From the NCBI GenBank assembly GCA_963825765.1, contig CAWGUU010000014.1, positions 186,001 to 250,000 on the forward strand: a stretch of DNA of 64,000 nucleotides, read 5' to 3'. Both the position numbers and the translations under genes were made by a program. The stretch's first letter is position 1. Every line of letters begins with the position of its first letter. A model generated the notes under the pieces. The model was not told the origin of the DNA and did no database searches. It worked only from the letters and a program-made list of their open reading frames with translations. Positions 15,205-26,056 of this stretch are shown in pieces. The DNA comes from CAWGUU01 sp963825765. Its GTDB lineage: Bacteria > Actinomycetota > Acidimicrobiia > Acidimicrobiales > AC-14.

Positions 15205-16098
15205 CTACACGTCGAGGAAGCGACTGACAGCAAACGCCGAACCCACCGTTCCGACGAGGACGCCCACGATCAGCAGGAGGATGCCGGTGCCGGCGACGTC
15301 GCTGCTGGTCACGAGGAACTGCTTGAAGAGCTGGATGTCGTTGCGGGCCCCGGTGATGCGGTTCTGGATCAGGTCGCGGCCGATCCACACGATGCCGTAG
15401 GCCAGCAGGGCGCCCATCAGCCCCTGGATGAGCCCCTCGAGCATGAACGGGACGCGGATGAACCAGTTCGTGGCACCCACGAGTTTCATCACCGCCACCT
15501 CCCGGCGTCTGGCGAAGATCGCCATGCGGATGGTGTTCAGGATCAGCAGGGACGCAGCCGCCAGCAGCACGATGGCTACCGCCCACAGCATGATCTGGAG
15601 GAAGTTGGTGACCGACACCAGGGCATCGACCTCCTCACGGGCATAGCTCACGCGGAAGACCCCTGCCGTGTTCTCGAACCGGGCCCCGATCAGCTTGGTC
15701 TGCTCGGCCTGTTTGGGGACGACCCGGTACGACGGCGGCACCTGTTCGACGGTGAGGCTGTCCCTGACGTCGGGCTCGTTGGCGAAGATCTGGCGGAACT
15801 CGTCGAACGCCTCGGGCTTGTTGACGTACCGGTACCGATTGACCTCGGGCATGGCCTTGAGCTGGCGGTCGATCGCCGCCGACTCGGCCTCCGCCGCCTC
15901 GGGCTTCATGAAGATGGAGAGCTCGACGTTGCCCTTCCACTGCACGGTGGCTCTGTCGACGCCCCGCTTCACCAGCAGGGCCCCGCCGACCAGCGTGAGC
16001 GAGACGGCCACGGTGAGCAGGGCGGCCGACGCCATGGAGATGTTGCGGCGGAGGTTGGTGGCGGTTTCCTTGGCGACGTAGCGGAAGTTGACTGCCAT
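15205..16098 (-). CDS. ftsX: Cell division permease FtsX
   Basis: An integral membrane protein of 297 residues that partners FtsE and transmits ATP hydrolysis to a periplasmic hydrolase. Helix 1 is about 22-43. It is followed by a periplasmic loop of about 120 residues (SIFMKPEAAEAESAAIDRQL and onwards). Three more helices follow (about 165-190, 215-240, 265-290), with the cytoplasmic loop AIFARRREVAVMKLVGATNW typical of FtsX. The ATG at 16098 is the last of a run of five overlapping stop/start junctions that leads down from ftsE. Confidence 0.94.
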   Translation of the reverse strand: MAVNFRYVAKETATNLRRNISMASAALLTVAVSLTLVGGALLVKRGVDRATVQWKGNVELSIFMKPEAAEAESAAIDRQLKAMPEVNRYRYVNKPEAFDEFRQIFANEPDVRDSLTVEQVPPSYRVVPKQAEQTKLIGARFENTAGVFRVSYAREEVDALVSVTNFLQIMLWAVAIVLLAAASLLILNTIRMAIFARRREVAVMKLVGATNWFIRVPFMLEGLIQGLMGALLAYGIVWIGRDLIQNRITGARNDIQLFKQFLVTSSDVAGTGILLLIVGVLVGTVGSAFAVSRFLDV

Positions 16099-16192
16099 TA
16101 CGACCTAGACCCCGGCATTACGACCTAGACCCCGGCATTACGACCTAGACCCAGGCATTACGCGGTGGCTCCAGGCATCAGGCGGGAGTCAT
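16098..16192 (-). other. Chain of five overlapping micro-ORFs between ftsE and ftsX
   Basis: After the ftsE stop TAG comes, without a gap, ATG ACT CCC GCC TGA (MTPA, 16178-16192). Then, each sharing bases with the previous stop, come MPGATA (16158-16178) and three copies of MPGSRS (16138-16158, 16118-16138, 16098-16118). The last TAA overlaps the ATG of ftsX. A ribosome leaving ftsE could re-initiate five times and reach ftsX. The AGG at -8 in each unit may act as a weak ribosome binding site. Whether the peptides are made is unknown. Confidence 0.55.
16099..16178 (-). repeat. 20-bp tandem repeats carrying micro-ORFs before ftsX
   Basis: Read on the minus strand, ATGCCGGGGTCTAGGTCGTA occurs twice perfectly (16099-16138), once with one change (16139-16158), and once strongly diverged (16159-16178). 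Each unit holds a start codon, five more sense codons and then TAA; the final A of TAA opens the next ATG (TAATG). The last unit overlaps the ftsX start in the same way. Confidence 0.9.
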
Positions 16193-16879
16193 CTAGGTGA
16201 AGGCTCCGTACACGCCTCGGGCCTGGTCGCGGATGAGTGACCCGCGATCGAGCTCGATGACCCTTCGGCGCATCGTGTCCACGATTCCCGCATCGTGGGT
16301 GGCCATGACGACGGTGGTGCCGGTGCGGTTGATGCGGTCGAGCAGGCGCATGATGCCCACCGACGTGTTGGGGTCGAGGTTGCCGGTGGGCTCGTCGGCC
16401 AGCAGGATCAGCGGCCGGTTCACGAACGCCCTGGCGACCGACACCCGCTGCTGCTCCCCGCCGGACAGCTCGCTGGGGAAATGGTCGCGCTTCTTGGACA
16501 GCCCGACGAGGTCGAGCACCTGGGGGACCTGGGCCTGGATGACATGCGTCGGGCGCCCGATGACCTCGAGGGCGAAGGCCACGTTCTCGTAGGCCGTCTT
16601 GTTCGGCAGGAGCTTGAAGTCCTGGAACACGCAGCCGATGTTGCGCCGGAGCAGCGGCACCTTCCACGAGCCGAGCTGCCCGATGTCCTTGCCGGCGACC
16701 CAGATGCGGCCGGAGTCGGGCTTCTCCTCCTTGAGCAGGAGGCGGATCAGCGTGGACTTCCCCGAGCCGGTGGGGCCGACGAGGAACACGAACTCCTGCT
16801 TGGCGATGTCGAGAGACAGACCCTTGAGGGCCGTGACATTGCCCTTGTAGACCTTGGTGACATCGCGGAGTCGGATCAT
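16193..16879 (-). CDS. ftsE: Cell division ATP-binding protein FtsE
   Basis: The ATPase of the FtsEX complex, 228 residues. Motifs: Walker A VGPTGSGKST, Q-loop NIGCVFQDFKLLPNKTAYENV, signature LSGGEQQRV, Walker B LILLADEPTGNLDP and the H-loop VMATHDAG. ATG 16879 gives the family-typical start MIRLRDVTKVYKG; a GTG at 16912 would add 11 residues. The product lies at the inner membrane with FtsX. The divergent spacer to the kinase remnant is 198 bp. Confidence 0.95.
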   Translation of the reverse strand: MIRLRDVTKVYKGNVTALKGLSLDIAKQEFVFLVGPTGSGKSTLIRLLLKEEKPDSGRIWVAGKDIGQLGSWKVPLLRRNIGCVFQDFKLLPNKTAYENVAFALEVIGRPTHVIQAQVPQVLDLVGLSKKRDHFPSELSGGEQQRVSVARAFVNRPLILLADEPTGNLDPNTSVGIMRLLDRINRTGTTVVMATHDAGIVDTMRRRVIELDRGSLIRDQARGVYGAFT

Positions 16880-17077
16880 TGATGAGGGGGACGCTGCGTG
16901 TGGCGGGCACACGGCGAAGACCGAATGCTAACGGCTCCGGACGCCGCGATGCCAGCACCCCTGCTCAGCGGGGTCCGTGCCCCACCTACGGCCCTGTCGA
17001 CCCCTCAGGGCTCGGGAGCTCCCGGAGGGGATATTCTCCCGCTCGGAGGGACCGGGGATTCGGCGGGGGGACAGGCG

Positions 17078-17711
17078 ATGGCCGACGACGAGACGACGGA
17101 TCCGAGGAGCGCACCGCCGGCCGACGGCCCGGAGATCGAGGGCTACGAGATCGTTCGGATGCTCGGCCGCGGCGGCATGGGAGTCGTCTGGCTGGCGCGG
17201 CAGGTGTCGCTCGGTCGCCTGGTGGCCCTCAAGGTGCTGCGACGCCATTTCGGCGACGAGCCCGAGGCCGTCGACCGGTTCACGCGGGAAGCCCGGGCGG
17301 TAGCGGGACTGACGCACCGCAGCATCGTCGCGGTGCACGACTTCGGTCACAGCGACGGTCACCTGTGGCTCACCATGTCCTATCTCACCGGGGGAAGCCT
17401 GGCCGACCGCCTGCGCGGAGGCGCCGTGCTCGATGCCGGCGAGACGATCGGCCTGGGCGGGTCGATGGCCGAGGCGCTCGCCTGCGCCCACGACCACGGG
17501 ATCATCCACCGGGACGTGAAGCCGTCGAACAGTCGACCGGGTCGACGTGCCAGGGGGATATCCGGCGTGCTCCAGCGGCACGCTCTGCGACGGCGCCACC
17601 GGCGCGGCGTTCTACGGGCGAACCTCCGGCGAACAGATGTGCTTCTGGCTCACGGCGGTGTCCGCGTCCGGCGAGTCAGGCCGGTCGGCGACGCGGTGTG
17701 TGACCTGGTGA
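17078..17711 (+). pseudogene. Decayed receptor-type Ser/Thr protein kinase (internal deletion)
   Basis: The 5' part encodes a normal PknB-type kinase: YEIVRMLGRGGMGVVWLARQ, the ATP-binding lysine in VALKVL, then CAHDHGIIHRDVKPSN (catalytic loop). Right after KPSN (about 17532) the kinase frame loses all similarity: the DFG segment and the rest of the domain are missing. From about 17541, in another frame, comes a Cys-containing tail (GGYPACSSGTLCDGATGAAF, then EQMCFWLTAVSAS) ending at TGA 17711, which looks like the C-terminus of an extracellular domain. This suggests a large deletion that joined both ends of one gene out of frame. In the kinase frame the ORF runs to 17767 without meaningful sequence. 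Confidence 0.75.
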
Positions 17712-17736
17712 TCGGACGTCCGGATCGGACGACCAG

Positions 17737-18840
17737 CTACCGGTTCCGCGGCTTCCAGCGCAGGTAGGCCTCCATGAAGCCGTCGAGGTCGCCGTCGAGG
17801 ACGGCGCTCACGTTGCCGACCTCGTAACCGGTGCGCAGGTCCTTGACCATCTGGTACGGCTGGAGGACGTAGGAGCGGATCTGGCTGCCCCACGTGACCT
17901 CCCGCTGCTCGCCGGCGATGGCGTCGAGCTCCTTGCGGCGCTCCTCGCGGGCCCGCTCGGCCAGCTTGGCGGCCAGGATCTTCATGGCCACGTCCTTGTT
18001 CTGGTGCTGGCTGCGCTGGTTCTGGCAGCTCACCACGATGCCGGTGGGCTCGTGGGTGATGCGCACCGCCGAGTCGGTGACGTTCACGTGCTGGCCACCT
18101 GCCCCAGACGAGCGGTACGTGTCGATGCGGAGGTCCTTCTCGTCGATCTCCACCTCGGCGGAGGCGTCCTCCAGGTACGGGACCGCCTCGAAGGAGGCGA
18201 ACGCGGTGTGCCGCCGCGACTGCGAGTCGAACGGGGAGATCCGCACCAGCCGGTGGACCCCCTTCTCCCCGTTGAGCAGCCCGTAGGCGTACCGGCCCCG
18301 CACGATGAACGTGGCCGACGTGATGCCGGCCTCGGTGCCGGCGAGCGACTCCTCCAGCTCGACCTTGTAGCCGCGGCGCTCGGCCCACCGCAGGTACATG
18401 CGCAGCAACATCTCGGCCCAGTCCTGGGCGTCGGTGCCGCCGGCACCGGAGTGGACCTCGCACACCGCGTCGAGCTCGTCGTGCTCGCCGGAGTAGAGCG
18501 ACCGCAGCTCGAGGCCCGACAGGGCGTCCTCGAGCTCGGCCACAGCGGCGTCGAGCTCGGCCTCGACGGAGTCGTCGCCCTCCTCCCGGGCCAGCTCGTA
18601 CAGGACCTCCAGGTCCGACAGCCGGCGGTCGAGGCCCTCGAGCTGGTCGACGTCGTCCTTGACCTGCGACAGCTCGAAGGTCACCGCCCGTGCCGCGTCG
18701 GGGTCGTCCCACAGCTCGGGGTCGGACGCCTTGGTCTCCAGTCGGGTCAGTGTGGCCCGCTTGCCATCGAGGTCGAGGGCCTGCTGCATGCCCGAAAGGC
18801 GGCCGCGCAGCGACTTGATGGGGTCGGAAAGGTCCTTCAT
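17737..18840 (-). CDS. prfB: Peptide chain release factor 2
   Basis: RF2 ends translation at UGA and UAA. The 367-residue product has the RF2 stop-recognition tripeptide SPF (VRISPFDSQSRRHT) and the catalytic GGQ (SSGAGGQHVNVTDSAVR). The N-terminal helical domain begins MKDLSDPIKSLRGRLSG. The frame is continuous: there is no in-frame UGA near codon 25, so the autoregulatory frameshift of many bacteria is absent. The gene lies 28 bp downstream of secA, as in other actinobacteria. Confidence 0.95.
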   Translation of the reverse strand: MKDLSDPIKSLRGRLSGMQQALDLDGKRATLTRLETKASDPELWDDPDAARAVTFELSQVKDDVDQLEGLDRRLSDLEVLYELAREEGDDSVEAELDAAVAELEDALSGLELRSLYSGEHDELDAVCEVHSGAGGTDAQDWAEMLLRMYLRWAERRGYKVELEESLAGTEAGITSATFIVRGRYAYGLLNGEKGVHRLVRISPFDSQSRRHTAFASFEAVPYLEDASAEVEIDEKDLRIDTYRSSGAGGQHVNVTDSAVRITHEPTGIVVSCQNQRSQHQNKDVAMKILAAKLAERAREERRKELDAIAGEQREVTWGSQIRSYVLQPYQMVKDLRTGYEVGNVSAVLDGDLDGFMEAYLRWKPRNR

Positions 18841-18868
18841 CGAATCGACGGCGCCGCGGGGATCGCGG

Positions 18869-21610
<2,742 letters not shown>

Positions 21611-21704
21611 GGAACGAGTCTACCGGTGGGGCCGGTCGGACTCAGGGCCGGGGCCGCCCTGCCACCGCGCCTCCCGCCGGGCCGGCGCCGGGACAAGATA
21701 GGGC

Positions 21705-23657
21705 GTGGCCCGCACCCAGGACGAGGCGAAGGTCGCCGTTCACCACGTAGGCAGGGAGGGCGAAGCGGAGCGCGACCGCGACTCCGTCGACCTCACGGCG
21801 CTGACCGACTGGCTGCGGCGTCGCGGCGTCCTCCGACCGGTGCGGACACCGGCCCCGGTCGCGGGCGGCAACGGAGCGCAGGCCGACGCCGAACCGGACC
21901 GGCACACCGACCAAGACAGGCCCACCGAAACAGACAGGGACACCGTCGACCTCAGCGCCGTCACCGGTTGGCTGCGGCAGCGGGGCGTGATCAGGCCCCG
22001 GCGGCCGCCGCCTGCGGCACCGGCGCCCGGCGACCCAGCTCACCCTGGGCCTCCGGAGTCCACTGCCTCACCTGCTCCCGCTGCGCCTCCGGAGGCCATC
22101 GCCTCGCCGGGGCCTGAGGCCGGCGACGGCCAACTCGCCCTGTTCGACCTCCCCGACGCCGACCTCCCCCCCGCCCTGCCGAGCTGGCGGGACGCGGGGC
22201 CGTGGCGGGACTGGGACTGGGTGCCCGATGCCGACGGCCGCCCGATCCTCGCCGACACCGCCGCCCGGGTGGTGCTGGTGGCCGCGACCGTGGCCTACAT
22301 CTGGTTGTTCTCCTACTGGACGATGCGCCACCACGACGGGTACGGCACCCAGGCCTTCGACTTCGGCATCTACGACCAGGGCCTGTGGCTGCTGAGCCGG
22401 TTCAAGAGCCCGTTCGTCACCGTCATGGGCCGCCACCTGTTCGGCGACCACACGTCGTTCATCCTGCTCCCCCTCGTCCCCGTCTACTGGATCTTCCCGT
22501 CGGCCAAGGTGCTGCTGTTCGCCCAGGCCGCCGCCCTCGGGTCGGCGGCGGTGCCGACCTTCCTGCTGGCCCGGGAGAAGCTGCGCGACGAGCGCCTGGC
22601 GGCGGCGATGGCGGTGGTCTACCTGCTGCACCCGGCGGTGGCCTTCACCAACCTGGAGCAGTTCCACCCCGACGCATTCGAGGTCCCCCTCCTGCTGTTC
22701 GCCCTGTGGTTCATGGTGCGGAAGCGGTGGGTGGGGTTCCTCCTGTGCGTGGTGGCAGCCCTCCTGGTGAAGGAGGACGTCGCCCTGCTGACCATCGGAC
22801 TCGGCATCTACGTCGCCGTGCGCCACGACCGTCGGGTCGGCCTGGCGACGTGTGCCGTGTCGGGGTTGGCGATGGCGGCGGCCCTGTGGTGGGTGCTCCC
22901 GGCCCTCAACGGCGTGGGCAGCCTGAACGCCTGGCGGGTGCCCTTCGGCGGGCTCCGCGGGCTGATCACCACGACGCTCGTCCGCCCGTGGGAGGTCGTC
23001 GCCTACGCGCTCGGCCCGGGTAGGCCCTGGTACGTGTGGCAGATGTTCAGCCCGGTGGCGTTCATGCCCCTGCTGGCGCCGAGGTTCCTGCTGGTGGGAC
23101 TGGCGCCCCTGGCCGCCAACGTCCTCAGCACCTTCTACTACCAGTACGACATCCACTATCACTACGGCACCCTGACCCTGCCGGTGCTGATCGGGGCGAC
23201 GATCCTCGGCATCGCCCACGCCCGGTCGATGGCCGGCCGGCGGGTGCTGGTGGGAGTGGTCGTCGCCTCGTCGCTCGTGACCGCCTACCTCTGGGGGCCG
23301 ACGCCCCTCGGTCGGCACCAGGCCGGCATCGCCGACCCGGGCGGCAACAGCGTGCCCCACCTGGCCAGGATGCAGGACCTGATCCCTGACGACGCGGTGC
23401 TCTCGGCCTTCTACGGCTACGTGCCGCACTTCGACCACCGGGAGGAGATCTACATGTTCCCCAACCCGTTCAGGGGCTCCTACTGGGGGACGTTCAAGCA
23501 GGAGGGCCAGCGCCTCCCCCAGGCCGACCGCGTCGAGTACATCCTGGTGCCGACCATTCTCGACCCCCAGCCGAGGGCCGTGCTCGAAGAGATCCGGGGC
23601 GAGTTCGACACGATCTACGAGGAGGGCAACGTCACCCTGCTCAAGCGGCGCCTGTGA
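21705..23657 (+). CDS. DUF2079 multi-pass membrane protein with duplicated N-terminal motif
   Basis: A protein of 650 residues. Residues 1-165 are soluble, charged and Pro-rich. The rest has about ten hydrophobic helices, with the DUF2079 phrases YDQGLWLLSRFKSPFVTVMG, LFGDHTSFILLPLVPVYW and HPAVAFTNLEQFHPDAFEVP. DUF2079 proteins resemble GT-C glycosyltransferases; no reaction is known. The soluble part holds a repeated helix: DSVDLTALTDWLRRRGVLRP and DTVDLSAVTGWLRQRGVIRP, about 52 residues apart. It is divergent from secA by 94 bp. Confidence 0.85.
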   Translation: MARTQDEAKVAVHHVGREGEAERDRDSVDLTALTDWLRRRGVLRPVRTPAPVAGGNGAQADAEPDRHTDQDRPTETDRDTVDLSAVTGWLRQRGVIRPRRPPPAAPAPGDPAHPGPPESTASPAPAAPPEAIASPGPEAGDGQLALFDLPDADLPPALPSWRDAGPWRDWDWVPDADGRPILADTAARVVLVAATVAYIWLFSYWTMRHHDGYGTQAFDFGIYDQGLWLLSRFKSPFVTVMGRHLFGDHTSFILLPLVPVYWIFPSAKVLLFAQAAALGSAAVPTFLLAREKLRDERLAAAMAVVYLLHPAVAFTNLEQFHPDAFEVPLLLFALWFMVRKRWVGFLLCVVAALLVKEDVALLTIGLGIYVAVRHDRRVGLATCAVSGLAMAAALWWVLPALNGVGSLNAWRVPFGGLRGLITTTLVRPWEVVAYALGPGRPWYVWQMFSPVAFMPLLAPRFLLVGLAPLAANVLSTFYYQYDIHYHYGTLTLPVLIGATILGIAHARSMAGRRVLVGVVVASSLVTAYLWGPTPLGRHQAGIADPGGNSVPHLARMQDLIPDDAVLSAFYGYVPHFDHREEIYMFPNPFRGSYWGTFKQEGQRLPQADRVEYILVPTILDPQPRAVLEEIRGEFDTIYEEGNVTLLKRRL

Positions 23658-23688
23658 GGACACGCGGCGGGCGCCCTGACCCTCCGTC

Positions 23689-24414
23689 CTACCCCGGTGG
23701 GATGCCCATCTCCTGGCGGACGCCGCCGTCCACCTCCTCCACCGACGCCGGGCACCTGCCGTCGCTGAGGTGGTCGTGGCGGCGGTCGGGGACGACGGTC
23801 CGTCGCCCGCGGTCGTCGGCGGTCGGGGTGCCGAAGACGGCTTTCGAGTGGGCGAGGTCGGCGCAACGGCGCAAGGGTGGTCCGTAGTACTCGGTCCACA
23901 TCACCGACCAGCAGCCGAGGCCACGCCACTCCCCCGGCACCCGGATACGCCCGATGTCGCTGACCACGCCGGAGCGCTCGTCGGCGACGGTGGCCGCCCA
24001 CCAGCCGTCGCCGTCGGTCCACACCCGCAGGCGGTAGGCGTCGCCGGCGACCCAGTGGTACGGGATGCGGCAGCTCCACCCGGTCCCCTCGCCGCCGAAC
24101 CGCACCGTGCCGGATCCTCTTGGGCCGAATCCCTTTGGTCCGGATCCGTCGGCCTCCTCGGCGTCCCAGATCGAGAAGATGGCCATCTTGCCCAGGCTGC
24201 CGTCGGCGCGGTTGCCCTTGGTCTGGAGGCCCAGGTAGCCACCCTCGCCGCCCTCGAGTTGGAACTGGTGGGCCCAGAAGTACATCGAGTGGGGCCCCGG
24301 GTCGAGCTCGGGCACGAGCCGGTGCTCAAACCCCGAGTACCCGAAGACCGGGAACCCGCCGGGAGTCGCGGGCCAGAACCATTCGGAGTACGTCCCCCGG
24401 GGGGTGACGGTCAG
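23689..24414 (-). CDS. Conserved hypothetical protein, apparent CTG start
   Basis: A soluble beta-rich protein of about 241 residues. Recognisable stretches are SMYFWAHQFQLEGGEGGYLG, LQTKGNRADGSLGKMAIFSI and WSCRIPYHWVAGDAYRLRVW; the fold resembles carbohydrate-binding beta sandwiches (DUF3472-like), but this is only a resemblance. The frame stays open upstream of GTG 24315 with family-like sequence (TYSEWFWPATPGGFPVFGYS). It reaches a CTG at 24414 that overlaps the stop of the regulator gene as CTGA, the position where ATGA or GTGA would be expected. No ATG, GTG or TTG exists in that stretch. GTG 24315 (208 residues) is the fallback. Confidence 0.65.
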   Translation of the reverse strand: MTVTPRGTYSEWFWPATPGGFPVFGYSGFEHRLVPELDPGPHSMYFWAHQFQLEGGEGGYLGLQTKGNRADGSLGKMAIFSIWDAEEADGSGPKGFGPRGSGTVRFGGEGTGWSCRIPYHWVAGDAYRLRVWTDGDGWWAATVADERSGVVSDIGRIRVPGEWRGLGCWSVMWTEYYGPPLRRCADLAHSKAVFGTPTADDRGRRTVVPDRRHDHLSDGRCPASVEEVDGGVRQEMGIPPG

Positions 24415-25070
24415 GTCGCGGCCTCGATCTGGGCCCGCAGCTGGAGCTTCACCAGGATGTTGGCCACGTGGTTGCGCACCGTGTTCTCCGACACCTGCAG
24501 CTGCCCGGCCACGTCGTGGTTCCCCAGGCCCAGCGCCACCAGCTTCAGGATCTCGAGCTCGCGGTCGGAGAGGCGGGGTGTCGACGACCCCCCGACGGCG
24601 GCGTCGGCGGCCGATCCGACCTGGCCGGAGAAGTCGCTCAGCAGCTTGGACGCCAGCGACGGCGAGATGAGGCTCTGGCCGGCGTAGACGGCCCGGACGG
24701 CGTCGGCCACCTCCTCGATGGAGACCTCCTTGAGGAGGTAGCCGTTGGCGCCGGCCTTGACCGCGCCGTAGAGGTCGTCCTGCTCGTCGCTCACCGTGAG
24801 CACGATGATCCGGGTGGAGGGGAACAGCTGGCGGATCGTGCGGGTGGCGTCGATGCCGCCCATCCGGGGCATCCGGACGTCCATGAGCACCACGTCGGGG
24901 GCCAGCTCCTCGACCCGGGCCACCGCCTGCTGGCCGTCGGCGGCCTCGGCCACCACCTCGATGTCGTCCTCGGCCTCCAGCACCATGCGGAGACCTTTGC
25001 GAAACAGGTCGTGGTCGTCGGAGATCAGCACCCGGATGGGCTCGCCCGGCCCACCGCCCGGATCCGTCAT
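24411..25070 (-). CDS. NarL/FixJ-family response regulator
   Basis: A two-domain regulator of 219 residues. The receiver domain (12-130) has the acidic pocket SDDHD, phospho-acceptor D64 (VLMDVRMP) and K114 (YLLKEVS). The C-terminal LuxR-type HTH is complete (LSDRELEILKLVALGLGNHD, SENTVRNHVANILVKL). No histidine kinase gene is near, so it is an orphan here. The downstream conserved hypothetical gene is translationally coupled and may be its target or partner. hpf begins 26 bp upstream of it on the same strand. Confidence 0.92.
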   Translation of the reverse strand: MTDPGGGPGEPIRVLISDDHDLFRKGLRMVLEAEDDIEVVAEAADGQQAVARVEELAPDVVLMDVRMPRMGGIDATRTIRQLFPSTRIIVLTVSDEQDDLYGAVKAGANGYLLKEVSIEEVADAVRAVYAGQSLISPSLASKLLSDFSGQVGSAADAAVGGSSTPRLSDRELEILKLVALGLGNHDVAGQLQVSENTVRNHVANILVKLQLRAQIEAAT

Positions 25071-25096
25071 CTCGCCGTCCTCACGCCGGCGGACAC

Positions 25097-25657
25097 CTAG
25101 GTGGCATCGATCAACCCGACGTCACCGTCGCCCCGGCGGTAGACCACCGCGGCGACGCCGGTGTCGGCGTTGGTGAAGAAGTAGAAGCCGTGTCCAAGCA
25201 TGTCCATTTGCAGTGCGGCTTCCTCGGGCGTCATCGGCTTGATCTCGAAGCGCTTGGACTTGACGATCCTCGCCCCGCCCGCGGCGCGCTCCTCGTCCCA
25301 ACTCTCGCTCGGCTGGTCGTGATCGGACGAGTCTACCGATCCACGACGCGGGTGGGACTTGGCCTGCTGCCGGCTCTTGAGCTTCTCGATCTGGTGTTCG
25401 AGCTTGTCGATGACCTTGTCGACCGACGCGAACATGTCCGGCGACGCCGCCTTGGCCCGGATGATGTGGCCGTGGCCCCGCAGGGTGACCTCGCACACCT
25501 CCTTGGCCGAGATCCTCGGGTTCTTCTCCTCGGAGAAGTGCACCTCCGCGTGTTCCCAGCCGTCCAGGTGACGGCTCAGGCGCGTGACCTTGTCCGTCGC
25601 CGATGCCCGGAGGGCGTCGGACACGTCGACGTTGCGGCCTCGGATCGTCACATCCAT
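25097..25657 (-). CDS. hpf: Long-form ribosome hibernation promoting factor
   Basis: A protein of 186 residues that dimerises 70S ribosomes into inactive 100S particles in stationary phase. Residues 1-105 are the S30AE/RaiA domain (MDVTIRGRNVDVSDALRASA, HLDGWEHAEVHFSEEKNPRI). A linker follows. The C-terminal dimerisation domain reads IVKSKRFEIKPMTPEEAALQ, then HGFYFFTNADTGVAAVVYRR. ATG 25657 follows GGGGAG. The leader is long and highly structured (see 25890-25990). Confidence 0.93.
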   Translation of the reverse strand: MDVTIRGRNVDVSDALRASATDKVTRLSRHLDGWEHAEVHFSEEKNPRISAKEVCEVTLRGHGHIIRAKAASPDMFASVDKVIDKLEHQIEKLKSRQQAKSHPRRGSVDSSDHDQPSESWDEERAAGGARIVKSKRFEIKPMTPEEAALQMDMLGHGFYFFTNADTGVAAVVYRRGDGDVGLIDAT

Positions 25658-25889
25658 GCAAGCTCCCCTGATCTGGAATCGCACCGAAACCTAGAACACC
25701 GCGCCACGTGACTACGGCGACGCCGGCCGAGGCTCGGCGGCACGGCAGTCGACGATGGGCGTGGCCGTGCGTGGCTGACCTGGTCTTTGCCCCCACACTC
25801 GCCTGCCGGGGAGCTGTCGGGCCCGAACGATGGCGGCCGGTGGAGCAGGCCCAACACCGTCTGTCGTGCACGTTTCCCCCCCTCTCCCG

Positions 25890-25990
25890 AAGGTGCCCGC
25901 CAATCGGGCTCCCTGCGGGGCAGGGCTTACTCCTAAGCCGCACCATGCTCAGCAACCACGGGTTGCCTTACGTGGGTCGTTTCGCCTGCG
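25890..25990 (-). ncRNA. Candidate structured RNA leader of hpf
   Basis: In the 399-bp spacer between comF and hpf the minus strand can form a row of compact hairpins. These are GGCTTA-GGAG-TAAGCC (25924-25939), CCTGC-CC-GCAGG type (25912-25923) and GCCCG-ATTGG-CGGGC (25895-25909). Upstream of these lies CCACG/CGTGG (25956-25975), which competes with CAACC/GGTTG (25953-25965). A purine-rich tract follows. The position, upstream of a RaiA/HPF gene, is that of the raiA RNA motif described in Firmicutes and Actinobacteria. The sequence could not be compared with that model here, so the identity is open. Confidence 0.4.
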
Positions 25991-26056
25991 ACTGGCCTCG
26001 ACTTTCAACCACAGACCCACGCACGACCACCGTCGCAGTCTACGCCGGTGGTCCGT

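Noticed and set aside
16099..16178. Possible CRISPR-like or operator array before ftsX
   Set aside because: The 20-bp units are contiguous, without spacers, and their structure is explained by the start/stop overlaps.
17737..18840. Programmed frameshift in prfB
   Set aside because: The 5' end was read for an in-frame TGA and a CTTTGA-type slip site; none is present and the frame is continuous.
25890..25990. A tRNA or T-box in the comF-hpf spacer
   Set aside because: The hairpins do not form a cloverleaf, and no T-loop (GGTTCGAATCC-like) or T-box sequence is present.
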